Shown here: one piece after another, positions 45,801 to 56,713 of the stretch | How the letters are laid out: every line of letters starts with the position of its first letter | How positions within the stretch are numbered: the stretch's first letter is position 1 | Origin: Moniliophthora roreri | Lineage: Eukaryota; Basidiomycota; Agaricomycetes; Agaricales; Marasmiaceae | NCBI GenBank assembly: GCA_001466705.2 | Contig: LATX02000233.1 | Location: 124,001-188,000 of the forward strand | DNA length: 64,000 nt | Reading direction: 5' to 3' | Notes under the pieces: model-generated | The model's input: the letters and a program-made list of their open reading frames with translations, nothing else | The model's database searches: none | What the model was told of the DNA's origin: nothing | Translations under genes and position numbers: made by a program

Positions 45801-46914
45801 ATACGAATCCTTCAGGGTATCGGGAAGACTCTCGAGCCTCTTCCGAATGTCGCTTTCTGACTTGAATCCGCACAAGAACTCGAGCTGCAGCGAAACCCAG
45901 CGGAACCTATCGTATGTACTAAGACAGCCGTGCAAAAGAAAGAAATGGCGTTCAACACTCACATTCCGTTCGCTCGTTCTATGAGCTTGCACGTAATCAT
46001 CTCCTTCAGCTGTTCCTTCTCCGCAATATCCCGTAATAACCGTCCTTCAGATATCAAAATCTCCGTTTGTTTTTCGACAAATTTGGAAATATCACGGCCA
46101 TTTCGTTCGGAAGTGATGGAAATAGACGGGAAGTGGTGTAGTGTATTGACGATGTCCTGGTCATCTCGGCTTGCGATCAAGATCTTCACAAGATTATTAT
46201 TAGCACCATCCAGAAGTCCAACCACGATCCTGAGCAGCTCATGGCGAGTCGCATAGTCACATTCATCAATGGCATCGATGACGATGTATGAGGCCTCATG
46301 CACCCCAACGAGTTGCCGAAGAAGTGATTCCCCTTCTCGATCAGGTATTTGCTTGTTCCTTTGACTGTGCTCTTGATGAGCAAGAATCGCAGGCTCCAAT
46401 AGTGAGCTGCTGACTGGGGTAGATGATAGTTGTCTCGCAAGACTTGCAATGACGTGATTTGGCTGCGATCGTTCCGGTTCAGCCGTGTCCCTCGAGCAGT
46501 AGAAGAAAGCAAGACGCGAATGAACGTCATCCTGAAAACTCTGCTGTAAATCTTCTACTACGATAGAACTGAAACCAAATGGCATGAGCAAATACATATA
46601 TCATAATAATATGGCAAGAACGTACACGAGCTTGCTTTTCCCTGCGCCAGGTATTCCATGAAGCCAAAGGAGAGACGAATTGTTGCTATTCTTCCAGTCC
46701 ATGTAAACCTGATCCTCTAAGAGCCATGACCCAGTTCCTTGAAGTACGTCTCGCTTATGGTGATTGTGATACTCCTGGTAGGGAAGCGAGGATATCCAGT
46801 CGAGGATTTTGGCCTGTCCAGGATCCGACGGTCGCGTTCAATGGATACGCATTCCATGATCGAAGCTGCAATGCTTACCGTAGGTACTGTCTTTTCGGCC
46901 CATAAATTGAACAT
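42897..46914 (-). pseudogene. STAND/NLR gene S5 with one in-frame stop
   Basis: Four phase-consistent exons: 46914-46879 (MFNLWAEKTVPT), 46813-46626, 46568-45963 and 45906-42897, for 1,280 codons in all. Walker A GIPGAGKSK sits near residue 68, and Walker B YIVIDAIDECD is in exon 3. The last exon carries FAHPSVREFLES and long helical repeats (PTEEVLIAAISDWDVFGQLL). The only lesion is TAA at 44199-44201, codon 846, where S2 reads NKHCAP and S5 reads NE*CAP. The frame then stays open to 42897. The product would be a NACHT protein without most of its repeat domain unless the stop is a polymorphism, sequencing error or read through. There is no Goodbye-like N-terminus. The tail faces M4. Confidence 0.85.
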
Positions 46915-48400
46915 AATAGCTGATACCCTTCGATATCGGTTGCTGAGCCCCTGCTATAGGAGAAGTCAATGGTTCTGGTAGAAATGTTATTTGAGGATGG
47001 GGCAGAAGACAAGTTTGATCTGCGTGAGAGATGGCTACAGCACACTGCTGGGCGCAGCGGTGAGCGCTTCCGGAACTGGCAGATGAAATGTCATCCAGCA
47101 TGTGGGCCATCTTCTTGCCGACCAATCTCCGGACATTTTCGAGGTGCGAAAGTCATGGCGCTAAGATGGGCGTCAGCGGCTTGATGAAACAGAAAGATCA
47201 CCTTTTTCAAGACTTAAGCAGCCTTAAGGTGACATTTAACATAGGTCAAGTGAAAGTTTACCCGCCTTGGCCTTCCCACTTTCAGTTTGCATGGCATAAG
47301 AAAGATGTGTATAGATTTCGAGGCATTGTACATCCCATATAACATTCTACTCAGCGCACAATCCTGCGAAAACAGTCAGTATGGGTGATATGAATGTCAG
47401 CAGACCACTGACCCAGAGAGCGCCGGAATGAGAGCAATGATCACATTGGGTGACGAAATAAGGGCCAGGGACTCAGGTTGACCCCAGTCACTTGTCGAGC
47501 GTCTGACCTTCTCGAAAAGACTCTTTGGTTATCAGTCCAATCCGTGACAGAGGTGACTAACCAGAAAGGTGGAATAGAGGCTTATGTTCCTGATTGGACG
47601 TCACCAGTGCCGATAATGAACACAAAGCGTGAGGTACCTCTTTGCTAATGAGCTAGAACGATGAAGGTTCACGAGTCACGACTCACCGTGCATCAACTTC
47701 TTTTGGCCGCGTTTGCTACCGTAGACGTCTCCACCGGAATTGAATACTTGCAGGTATTTATCTTGGTGCTAAAGCATCGGTGTTCCAAGTCAACAATATG
47801 TAAAGGTGTTCGCCGCTGGAGGACATGGGAGGGGTCGAAGAAAATGGTTTTGGCATTGTTTGGGCGCCTGCTCGTCGCGGGCAACGTTACAGGCTCTACT
47901 TGGGCATCACGCCCCTGCTGCCTGCCTTCTACTATCATCTGACCGACTACTGAGGGGTCAGTATGACTTCTTTTTTTGCATCAATGCAGCGTAATGCTTT
48001 CCGTCAAAGATGAGGGTCTTGGGGGTTGGAATTTGGGGTTTATTTAACTACCACAGGGCTGAAAGGCCCGGCCCAGTCAACAATCCCTGCAGTGAAATTA
48101 GCCCACGCCTCAAATAGAACCCTCTGATTGAGTCGCAGCGGTCGACTTGCCCCTCGATGAAGTTCAGGACATTATCATCCAGGTCTGGCTCGCCTGAACA
48201 TCCTCCTTCAAAATTAAGGTCCTCTCCGATCTTATCCAGCACAATATATCTGCGTTCCATAAAAGATTTTGGCCCCCTACTCCACTCATTGCTTCCACAC
48301 ATTCCCATTGACCAATGATACGTATAATTCGTCATGGCTTGCATCTTACAAGCTCCCAGCGATCCGTGGACATATGCATAATCTCAGTGGGTCTCACAAT
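46915..48400. other. Upstream region of S5, no gene seen
   Basis: Patchy similarity to 40919-42477. An alternative upstream frame (to 47125) does not splice in phase into S5, so I do not include it. Confidence 0.45.
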
Positions 48401-48558
48401 CAACATCCGACTTGTCGCGCTATGACTTACAGATGTGCTGAGATCATGTCTTCTATGAGGTACTTGCCGTACTTGGGGCGTCACTCTCTACGCATCGTGC
48501 TCGTCATATACCCAGATTGCGATGGCCTCAATCGAAAGACGCGCTTCAGTATCTAGCG

Positions 48559-48570
48559 CCTATAAAATTC
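48559..48570 (+). promoter_or_regulatory. TATA box of truncated secreted-protein gene
   Basis: CCTATAAAATTC lies about 40 bp upstream of the ATG at 48601. Confidence 0.5.
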
Positions 48571-48600
48571 CGTCTGACTGGAAGGCAAAACAACACAGCC

Positions 48601-48681
48601 ATGCTTTTCTCAGCGGGAACACTCTTAGCTCTCACCGTTCTGGCACCGTTCGCCTCCACTGCACCTCCTCCTTTCAGCATA
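48601..48681 (+). pseudogene. Secreted-protein gene truncated after its signal peptide
   Basis: An ATG with a good TATA box begins MLFSAGTLLALTVLAPFAST and continues APPPFSIP, a textbook fungal signal peptide with cleavage before or near APPP. The coding sequence then runs straight into the CCATGTAG terminus of element T2 (48682). The rest of the gene is not found on the other side of the element. The mature protein is unknown. Confidence 0.6.
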
Positions 48682-49116
48682 CCATGTAGTACTTTATTCA
48701 TTCTCCCCAGCTTTGCAACCCCGACACATTATAATGTTCCCGCTATCTTGTAAGGCCTTGATGAATGATAATTGTTCCTGTCCTTTTTGCAAGCATACCT
48801 TGGAACGAACAATAATTCGCCCTGGGTGCGAATAATAAGTGGGAAACACCAGCAATGCCAAATTCGGCAGTCGCATTACAGATGTTTTCCACGGTTGGAT
48901 CCTTACTTCCTCCTTTCATGTTCCTTCCTCTGTCATGCAGTGTAGTGTTCTATGGCTGTGGTGCGTATTCCTGTCATCTCAATGTCTCCCGCATTCTGTG
49001 CTTACACTTTATCACAGCACCATCAAATATTACCCCTATGCCACATTATCATTCGTCCAGTGGCGCCCAGCAGTCCCTCATCATTGTTCTCGACACCGTC
49101 ACCTGTGCGTGTACCA

Positions 49117-49117
49117 N
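49117..49117. other. Single N, probable contig join
   Basis: It sits just before the first 189-bp repeat copy. The sequence after it (ATACAGCCATTAAC) also precedes the fourth copy at 49731, so a repeat copy probably caused the break. Confidence 0.7.
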
Positions 49118-49131
49118 ATACAGCCATTAAC

Positions 49132-49932
49132 ACTCAAATCTCTTAACATTCAACTCCAACCCTGTGCACTCATTGTCAGCAAAGAACAGTCTGTAATCCA
49201 ACATTCTGTGTACAATCTAATCTTCCTACCTCTGATAGCAGCAGACTCTTCCCTGCCAGACCCTACCCCTGTTGTCAGGATTTTCAGACCCTACTCAGAC
49301 CCTACGAAGTCCTAATAACCCCTCAAATCTCTTAACGTTCAACTCCAACCCTGTGCACTCATTGTCAGCAAAGAACAGTCTGTAATCCAACATTCTGTGT
49401 ACAATCTAATCTTCCTACCTCTGATAGCAGCAGACTCTTCCCTGCCAGACCCTACCCCTGTTGTCAGGATTTTCAGACCCTACTCAGACCCTACGAAGTC
49501 CTAATAACCCCTCAAATCTCTTAACGTTCAACTCCAACCCTGTGCACTCATTGTCAGCAAAGAACAGTCTGTAATCCAACATTCTGTGTACAATCTAATC
49601 TTCCTACCTCTGATAGCAGCAGACTCTTCCCTGCCAGACCCTACCCCTGTTGTCAGGATTTTCAGACCCTACTCAGACCCTACGAAGTCCTAATAACCCT
49701 TATACATTGCTCGTCAGGGAAAGCCAGGTATACAGCCATTAACACTCAAATCTCTTAACATTCAACTCCAACCCTGTGCACTCATTGTCAGCAAAGAACA
49801 GTCTGTAATCCAACATTCTGTGTACAATCTAATCTTCCTACCTCTGATAGCAGCAGACTCTTCCCTGCCAGACCCTACCCCTGTTGTTAGGATTTTCAGA
49901 CCCTACTCAGACCCTACGAAGTCCTAATAACC
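49132..49932. repeat. 189-bp tandem repeat, four copies
   Basis: Copies begin at 49132, 49321, 49510 and 49744 with CTCAAATCTCTTAAC. Copies 2 and 3 are identical by eye. A 45-bp insert (from TTATACATTGCTCG) precedes copy 4. Each unit ends with CCCTACTCAGACCCTACGAA. No coding capacity is apparent. Confidence 0.85.
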
Positions 49933-49975
49933 CCTATACACACCCCTAACCCCTAACCCCTAAGGGTTTAGTATG
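49933..49975. repeat. Short telomere-like CCCCTAA tract
   Basis: Three CCCCTAA units (about 49947-49967) followed by GGGTTTAG directly follow the last 189-bp repeat. This is an interstitial telomere-like patch; it is too short to be a chromosome end. Confidence 0.6.
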
Positions 49976-51228
49976 GGCTGCAGGTATGTATTGAAACAAA
50001 TTCTGATGCCTTTGAGATGATATTCAGTTGATTTTCTGTTGTTGGTGTGGGGGGATATTTTTTGTGGCCGTCGAGAGATATAATTTATAAGTAAAGTGTG
50101 AACGAAAGCCATTCTGAGCTTGTGTGTCGCTTGACTTTTTCATTTGAGGATCTAATAGCGCTGGGAGCACTCAGTTTGGCCTTTTCTATGCTCCGACTCA
50201 AGTGGTAATATCTACCAGGTCTGCAAATGATGTGGTGGATATGTATGAGAAAAGTTCTTCCCTGAACACTAGTTCCGACGAGCCGGACGTAGTTCAATTC
50301 CAAGCGTCTATTCAGCGCTTGTGGAATCTTGACGTTACATAAAAGGTAAATAGGTAAAGACTACTCAGTAAATTACCTCATAAAGACTCAGGAATGGCAG
50401 CGAGCATGTAGAAGGATCAGGGTAAGTAGAAATGCTGAATGATAATGAGACTGAGTCCATGAAAACAGGCAACAATGCATACCTAAGATATCAAGAAGTG
50501 AGGTTTGATGAAATAAGGAAGTTTTGCTTGTGATCGTGAGGCTTAGGATGCCGGGGAAAAAATTCATGAGAGAGCGTGCGCAAAGAGTTCCAGGATTGTC
50601 GTATCAGCTGAGGTCGAATGATTATTTGACAGGTATCCGGGACAGGGTACTGTATGTGAATGCTAATAATTCCGTGTCATTCAAAAATAACTTGTACACA
50701 ACATATCTGAAATCCGAGGAAGCATGAGGTCGAATTATAATTTGCCAAAGTGGTCGGGATAGAAATGTTCGGGGAGAATGATAATTCGATGCGAGCCTGA
50801 GAGGCAGGTGGTATCCAGGAGGTAGCCGAGGGACAATTATTAATAGCTCGAGCTGAGCCAAATAATAAAGGTGCGCACCTAGCGGATCAGATCAACACAA
50901 AGTGGGGGAGAATGATAATTCTGTATGAGAGGCAGGTATCCGGGAGGTAGCTGAGGGATAATTATTATTATCTCAAGCTCAGCCAAATGATAAACATACG
51001 CACCTATGAGCAAAGAGCAGTGAAACCACAGAGGCAGAATGACAATTCAGCAGTGTGTTGTAGATTAATAAATATGGTCAAGGAATGGGAAGGGGGAAAT
51101 GATAAAGGTACTGGTGGGAATAATAAAGGTACCGAATTTGGTCATGACGTGCAGTTGGCAGGGTCCGCTTTATAACGTGTCGGGGTTGCATTGCTGGGGA
51201 GAATTACATTATTTCTACATGGACTGCT

Positions 51229-52205
51229 CACTTGGCATACGTGAAATCGTCCACACCAAAGCGGCCATAGCCAGATAAGCCTCTGCGTATCATTGAGTTG
51301 CCTTGATCGAGAGAAGGTCAAGATTGGACTTACCCCAATCCAATAAGTCCCAGCGTCGGCTTAGAGTGAACCATCGATCCATTGATATTCGTGTACCCTA
51401 TCACGCATCAGCAATCCAGCGAAGCACAAAACGTTTCCGTAGAGGCGCTCACCTGCATTACTCCTCGATGCGACCTGCTGCGGCAAACACATATCCGATG
51501 TCCACAAACTCGGAGTTAACGAGTAATCTGATGGTCTTTACAATCGTCACCAACACCACCGGCCCAAACGACACTCCCCCCTGTTGGGCTTCTCCACCAA
51601 CAATACACGCCGTTTTTCCGTCATTGACGATCTGTTTTCTTACTTTCAGCCTCAGCCTGCCCTGATTCCTGCTCGTTGGCGGATACATATCCGATGCATA
51701 GAGATAATGTCGGCTCACCGTGAAAGTCCATACTTAGATTCAAGGATGCAATGGGCTTGGAAGGCTCCGAGACACCAAACGCATTGAAACTGACGCATTG
51801 CTATGTGATCCGGAGCATGCATTGAATATGCAGGACATTTGGAGGAAAGGGTTGGCTCTGCTGATGAATGATCCTGGAATGCCCTGTCCGTACCATGTTG
51901 GCGAACCAATGAATCATAAATGTAGTCTGAAATCCAAAAGAGATATGGAGTTGGTTCAAAAACTGGAGAGAGAGCGTGATTGTATAGACGGACCTATGAA
52001 TGCTGAAGCAGTTGAACGTTGATCATGAGCGCGATGGAAGACAACAAATTTACCCTTTGCCCTTTGAACACGCTCGAAGCGAACAAGATCAAGACTCAAG
52101 CGCTCACACAAACGCTCATTTTTTTCATGATGTCGTTTCATTGAAATGTGATTCCCTTGGTCTGCAGTACGTCACTCAGCTCAGCCCGCTACCATCACAA
52201 CCGCA
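51229..52205. other. Intergenic, one dispersed segment, no gene seen
   Basis: The part 51233-51300 is about 85% identical to 62212-62280 (shared core GTCCACACCAAAGCGGCC). Frames at 51458-51718 (minus) and 51798-52022 (plus) have no recognisable domain. Confidence 0.4.
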
Positions 52206-53683
52206 ATGTCCACAGTAACGGACTCGCAAATTTTTCGCAATATCTTCTCAACTCCTGCTTCCTCCGAAATCTGGTCAGATCGAACTCGTACTGCATATTA
52301 TCTGCAATTCGAAGCCGCTTTGGCTACAGCACAAGCTCATTTGGGTATCATACCTACCAAAGCTGCAGAAGCCATTACAGAGAAATGTAACATCGACCTA
52401 ATCGATATGGAGGAACTACGCAAAGAAACGGAGCGGATAGGATATCCTGTCCTTGGTGTGGTCAAGCAGATTGTTCGGCTGGTTAATCAAGTGGAACCAG
52501 GATTGGGAGAGTGGGCTCATTGGGGTGCTACGACTCAGGATGTCACGGATACGGCTACGATTCTTCAACTGAGGGATACGTGTTTCCTTGTCTCTGAATC
52601 GTTGAGGGATATCACGTCAGAGCTGGAAAAGCTTGCAAAGAAGTATGCGGCTACTCCGATGGCTGCGAGATCGAATTTACAGGTGCGTACAAGGCTCGCT
52701 GTGACTCAGAGAAAATACTAATCCATTTCTATCCATCGCAGCAAGCCGTACCCATAACCTTTGGCTTTAAACTATCCAGACTCCTCGCTACGTTCCGTCG
52801 TCATCAACAACGTCTATCCGAAATTCTTCCTCGATTACTCGTTGTCGAATTCAGCGGTGCAGCAGGTACACTCGCTACTCTCTACCCTGGGGCCTCCTCC
52901 ACCTCTCAAGATCCAGAAACCATCTTCCAACTTCAATTAGACCTCGCCAACCAGCTCGACCTCAACGTCCCCGAAATCGCATGGCACACTGAACGCGATC
53001 GCATCGCCGAAATCGGTTCCTTATTCTCCCTTATTGCTGGAACATGCAGTAAATTCGCATTGGACATGAAACTCCTCATGCAGACTGAAGTAGGCGAAGT
53101 TTACGAACCTTACTACCCACACCGCGGGTCGAGTAGCACAATGCCACAAAAACGTAACCCTATAGCGAGTGTGTACATCACCGCTATGGGGAGTACGATC
53201 AGACAACTGAGTGCTGCGTTATTTGATGCCATGGTGGAGGATCACGAGAGGAGTACGGGGCCTTGGGAGATTGAATGGATCGTTTTGCCGCAGATGTGTA
53301 CTATGATCCATGCGGTCCTGACGCATACGCAGTCGGTATTGGAGGGTTTGGAGGTCGACGAAGAGAGGATGAAGAGGAATTTGGAGTTGACGAGGGGTGC
53401 GGTGGTTAGTGAGGCCGTTATGATGGGGTTGGGAAAGACGATGGGGAGGCAGGTTGCGCATGATTTGGTTTATGAGCTTTGTATGAAGGCGATCAAAGAG
53501 GACAGGCCGTTGGTTGACTTGTTGGAGGAGAGTGAGGAGGTGAAAAAGGTGGGCATGGGGAGACACGAGTTGGAGAAGCTTTGTGAGCCGGGGAATTACT
53601 TGGGGTTGAGTGAGGAGATGGTTAGGAGGGTGGTAGATCTTCCGTCGCATGCGCAGACTGAGGCTGATAGTGTATTGATATAA
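52206..53683 (+). CDS. Fumarase/aspartase-superfamily lyase, PcaB/adenylosuccinate-lyase-like
   Basis: Two exons, 52206-52682 and 52742-53683, join in phase to give 472 residues. The superfamily signature GSSSTMPQKRNP lies at about 288-299 (the mobile catalytic-serine loop), and HWGATTQDVTDTA near 115 is the upstream conserved block. Members eliminate from succinyl-type substrates as homotetramers. The GATTQD...TMPQKRNP pairing is closest to bacterial-type 3-carboxy-cis,cis-muconate cycloisomerase-like enzymes rather than to the fungal beta-propeller enzyme, so the substrate is uncertain. It looks intact, with no lesion and a 59-nt standard intron. Nothing in the neighbourhood fixes the pathway, although an aryl-alcohol-dehydrogenase-like gene follows 390 bp downstream on the same strand, compatible with aromatic metabolism. 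Confidence 0.85.
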
Positions 53684-54073
53684 TATAAGTCGTGTATTAT
53701 TCATTGTATTCGTATCGTTCTGCGTTCCAAAGTTCTTTGCCAATGCGAGGGTGGGAGATGCGCTAAACGTTGAACTTGACCACCACCATTGAACACCTCG
53801 TCCAGCAAGAGAAATCCGACTTGGACACTTAGATCCTTTCGCGTGTGCTGATTCCCGAATTCAGTTTCCATACTTTGCTTCGTTGGTGAGCGCTTCCACC
53901 GCACTTTTTGCGCACTTCGACTGATGTTAGCGTAAACATGTTCAGATCATCAATTTGCTCGGAAGATATCCGAATGCTAGTGTCAATGCCATGCTTTCAA
54001 AGCTGGTCCAACTTATTTAACATCATCCGTTAGTGCCACACGCGATCAGCACTTTCCCTACGTCTACGCCTCA
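53684..54073. other. Promoter interval of the aldo-keto reductase
   Basis: A gap of 390 bp that must hold the lyase 3' end and the AKR promoter. No distinct element is recognised. Confidence 0.4.
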
Positions 54074-55555
54074 ATGTCAGCATTCGCCCCAGCACCTCCT
54101 CCACCAACTAAACTCGGTATCTACCGCACCCTAGCTCCTCGTGCTGGCGTCCATGTCTCGCCTCTCTGTCTTGGTGCCATGAGTATTGGTGACAAATGGA
54201 ACGCCTTCATGGGATCGATGGATAAAGAGTCCAGTTTCAAGCTCTTGGATGCCTATTTCGATATGGGGGGCAATTTCATCGATACAGCCAACATTTAGTA
54301 CGTTGTCCCAATCTCATTCTGATCGTCCTCTTAAATGTTAAACATTAAACAGCCAAGATGAAACATCAGAAGAATTCATTGGTGAATGGGCGGAAAAGCG
54401 TGGGGTTCGGGATCAGCTTTTCATTGCTACCAAGGTTCGTTGTGTATCATTCTCGTCGAGGGCGGATGCTCATTCTCGACTTTTGACTTGGAACAGTACT
54501 CGTCCCCGTACAAAACCTATGACAAGTCCATCAAACAACAAGTCCAGTTCTTGGGGAGCAATATCAAGAGTATGACACTGTCCGTCGATCACAGCTTGAA
54601 GAAGCTCCGTACGACATACATCGACCTGTTTTACGTGCATTGGTGGGATTGGGATACGTCCGTCGAGGAAGTCATGGATGGGTTACATAATTTGGTTGTG
54701 CAGGGGAAGGTTCTCTATTTGGTATGCACCGATATCTCGCAGCTGCGTAAAGGCTGACGCTTGACAGGGCATCTCGGACACACCAGCCTGGATCGTATCG
54801 AAAGCAAATCAATATGCCAAGGATCATGGAAAGACCCCGTTCGTTGTGTATCAAGGAGAATGGAACATCATCGAAAGGTCTTTTGAGCGGGATATTATAC
54901 CAATGGCTAGGGATTTCGGTTAGTTCTTCTGACCTCAAATTCTCGCGATCTCAGTGACTTATCCTTTTTCTTCTTTTCCCTCTTCTCAGGTATGGCACTA
55001 GCTCCCTGGGGCGTCCTCGCGCGTGGAAAACTCCGCACCGATGCTGAAGAGCAAAGACGCCTCGAATCAGGCGAAGAGGGCCGGAAGACGTGGGGCGATT
55101 GGAGACGGAACGATGCGCAAGTCAAGGTTTCTAGAGCGCTTGAAAAGATTGCAGCTGAATTGGGTGCGAAGAGTGTTACTTCGGGTATGCCTTCCCGTTC
55201 TTTCAATCTTCGTTCCCTTGCCTGATGATGCAAAGTGGCCATTGCATATGTGATGCAAAAAACGACGCATGTCTTCCCTATCGTTGGAGGTCGGAAAGTC
55301 GAACACCTGCAGCAGAATCTTGAGGCGTTGGATATTACACTTACGGCCAAACAGATCAAGTTTCTGGAGAGTCAGGTCGAGTTTGATGTTGGGTTCCCCA
55401 TGTCGATGATTGTAAGTTTTCATTTCATTCCCTGATGTTATGGTGTTAACATTTGGCTTTAGGGAGACGGTAGTGACGCGTTTATAGGTCTGAAGATGGC
55501 AGGAACATTCCAAAAGATTCCTTATTCGACGCCTTTGAGTGCGCCTGAGTTGTAA
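54074..55555 (+). CDS. Aldo-keto reductase, aryl-alcohol dehydrogenase-like
   Basis: Seven phase-consistent exons: 54074-54297, 54353-54434, 54497-54721, 54768-54918, 54990-55184, 55236-55411 and 55463-55555, for 381 residues. The AKR tetrad is visible: Asp70 and Tyr75 in NFIDTANIY, Lys102 in FIATK, and His150 in LFYVHWWD. The family is the fungal AAD/norsolorinic-acid-reductase type (AKR9-like), NADPH-dependent enzymes reducing aryl aldehydes or ketones in the cytosol (family knowledge). The late [12 protein letters not shown] and [12 protein letters not shown] segments, which contact the cofactor in this family, are present. It is intact. A decayed inverted copy lies 377 bp downstream, tail-to-tail. 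Confidence 0.9.
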
Positions 55556-55932
55556 TAAGTAGAATAGTAGGCTGTATAAAGGAGGAAAAAATGGAATTCA
55601 GTATTTACAAAGCTCCCGAATTCCTTGTGAAACCTGCAAGCATAAGACGATAATACATTTGTACAGGCGTAGTGCTAGGAATTGTCTCGAAACGCGCTTC
55701 CATGGCTGTCTAGATCTATTCTTTATCTTTCGATACCTCTTAAAGTACTCCATTAGTAGAGACAAGTTATTCGACTGCACGCACTCCCGCGAGAATCTTC
55801 TCGGTCTGGAAGCTGCAGCCGTTCATCTTTTCATCCATTATGAAGGGGAAAGGGTCTCGAAGTCAAAGGTAGCGAGTAGATCTTGGTAAATACTGCATTT
55901 CATTCTCCTTGTCTGCACAACCTGCTACTCAA

Positions 55933-56713
55933 TTACAGCTCGGGCGCACCCAAAGCTTTCGAATACGGAATCTTTTGGAACGTTCCCGCCATCTTCAAAC
56001 CGAAGAATACATCGCTACCATCGCCCTAAAGAAATCCGAAACAGAACTCACAATCATCGATATCGGGAACCCAATATCAAACTCGACTTGACTCTCCAAG
56101 AGCTTGATCTGTTCAGCCGTGAGCGTAATATCCAGTGCTTCAAGATTCTACTGCAGCTGCTCGACTTTACGACCTCCGATGATAGGGAAAACGTGTGTCG
56201 TGTTTTGCATCATGTATGCAATGGCCACTTTTGTAGCATCGTCAACAATCAGACCAGAAACAGAACCACAACAACATACCAGAAGCAATACTCGTTGCAC
56301 CCACTTCAGCCGCAACTTTCTCAAGCGCTCTCGAAACCTTGACTTCCACATCATTTCGCATCCACTCCGAACTGAACACTTTCCTGCCTTGTTCGCCTGA
56401 CTCGAGGCGTTTTTGTTCTTCAGCGTCTGTACGGAGTTTTCCTCCTGCGAGTACACCCCAGGGTGCTAGTGCCATTCCTAACTAAAAAAGAAGTATGAAA
56501 CATGAAAGGAAGCGGAAGAACTACTAACCGAAATCCCTAGCCATAGGTATGGATATCCCGCTCAAAAGACCTCTGCATGATGTTCCATTCTCCTTGGTAC
56601 ACAACGAACGGGGTCTTGCCGTGGTCCTTGGCATATTGATTTCGATACGATCCAGGCTGGTGTGTCCGAGATACCCTGTCAAGCGTCAGCCTTTACGCAG
56701 CTGCGAGATATCG
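55933..56713 (-). pseudogene. Aldo-keto reductase, decayed 5'-truncated copy
   Basis: This corresponds to exons 4-7 of the neighbouring AKR on the opposite strand ([64 protein letters not shown]), ending at TAA 55933-55935. Lesions are a 5-nt deletion after IVSK, extra bases near IIPMA, and CAG to TAG after VEQL. Homology ends upstream at about 56713 within the equivalent of the exon 3/intron 3 border, so the catalytic residues are gone. Introns are retained, so it arose by DNA duplication and not by retroposition. Confidence 0.85.

Larger units (their letters stand above)
48676..51228. mobile_element. TIR element T2, related to T1
   Basis: The left end CAGCATACCATGTAG and the right end (reverse complement GAGCAGTCCATGTAG) match the two ends of T1. 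Inside, both ends share ATTCTCCCCAGC, then GCAACCCCGACAC, in inverse orientation. Arms at 48690-49110 and 50430-51210 carry the same GAATGATAATT-type motif array as T1. The middle holds the 189-bp tandem repeats and an N. I could not find a target duplication, and the two flanks do not fit together. Confidence 0.65.

Noticed and set aside
46838..47125. A longer N-terminus for S5 from the Met at 47125
   Set aside because: Its frame does not join in phase to the next exon. The frame starting at the Met at 46914 does, and S4 conserves it.
49132..49932. CRISPR array
   Set aside because: The 189-bp units are contiguous tandem copies with no unique spacers, and the DNA is fungal.
53219..53743. 174-residue minus-strand frame
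   Set aside because: It is the antisense shadow of the lyase second exon.
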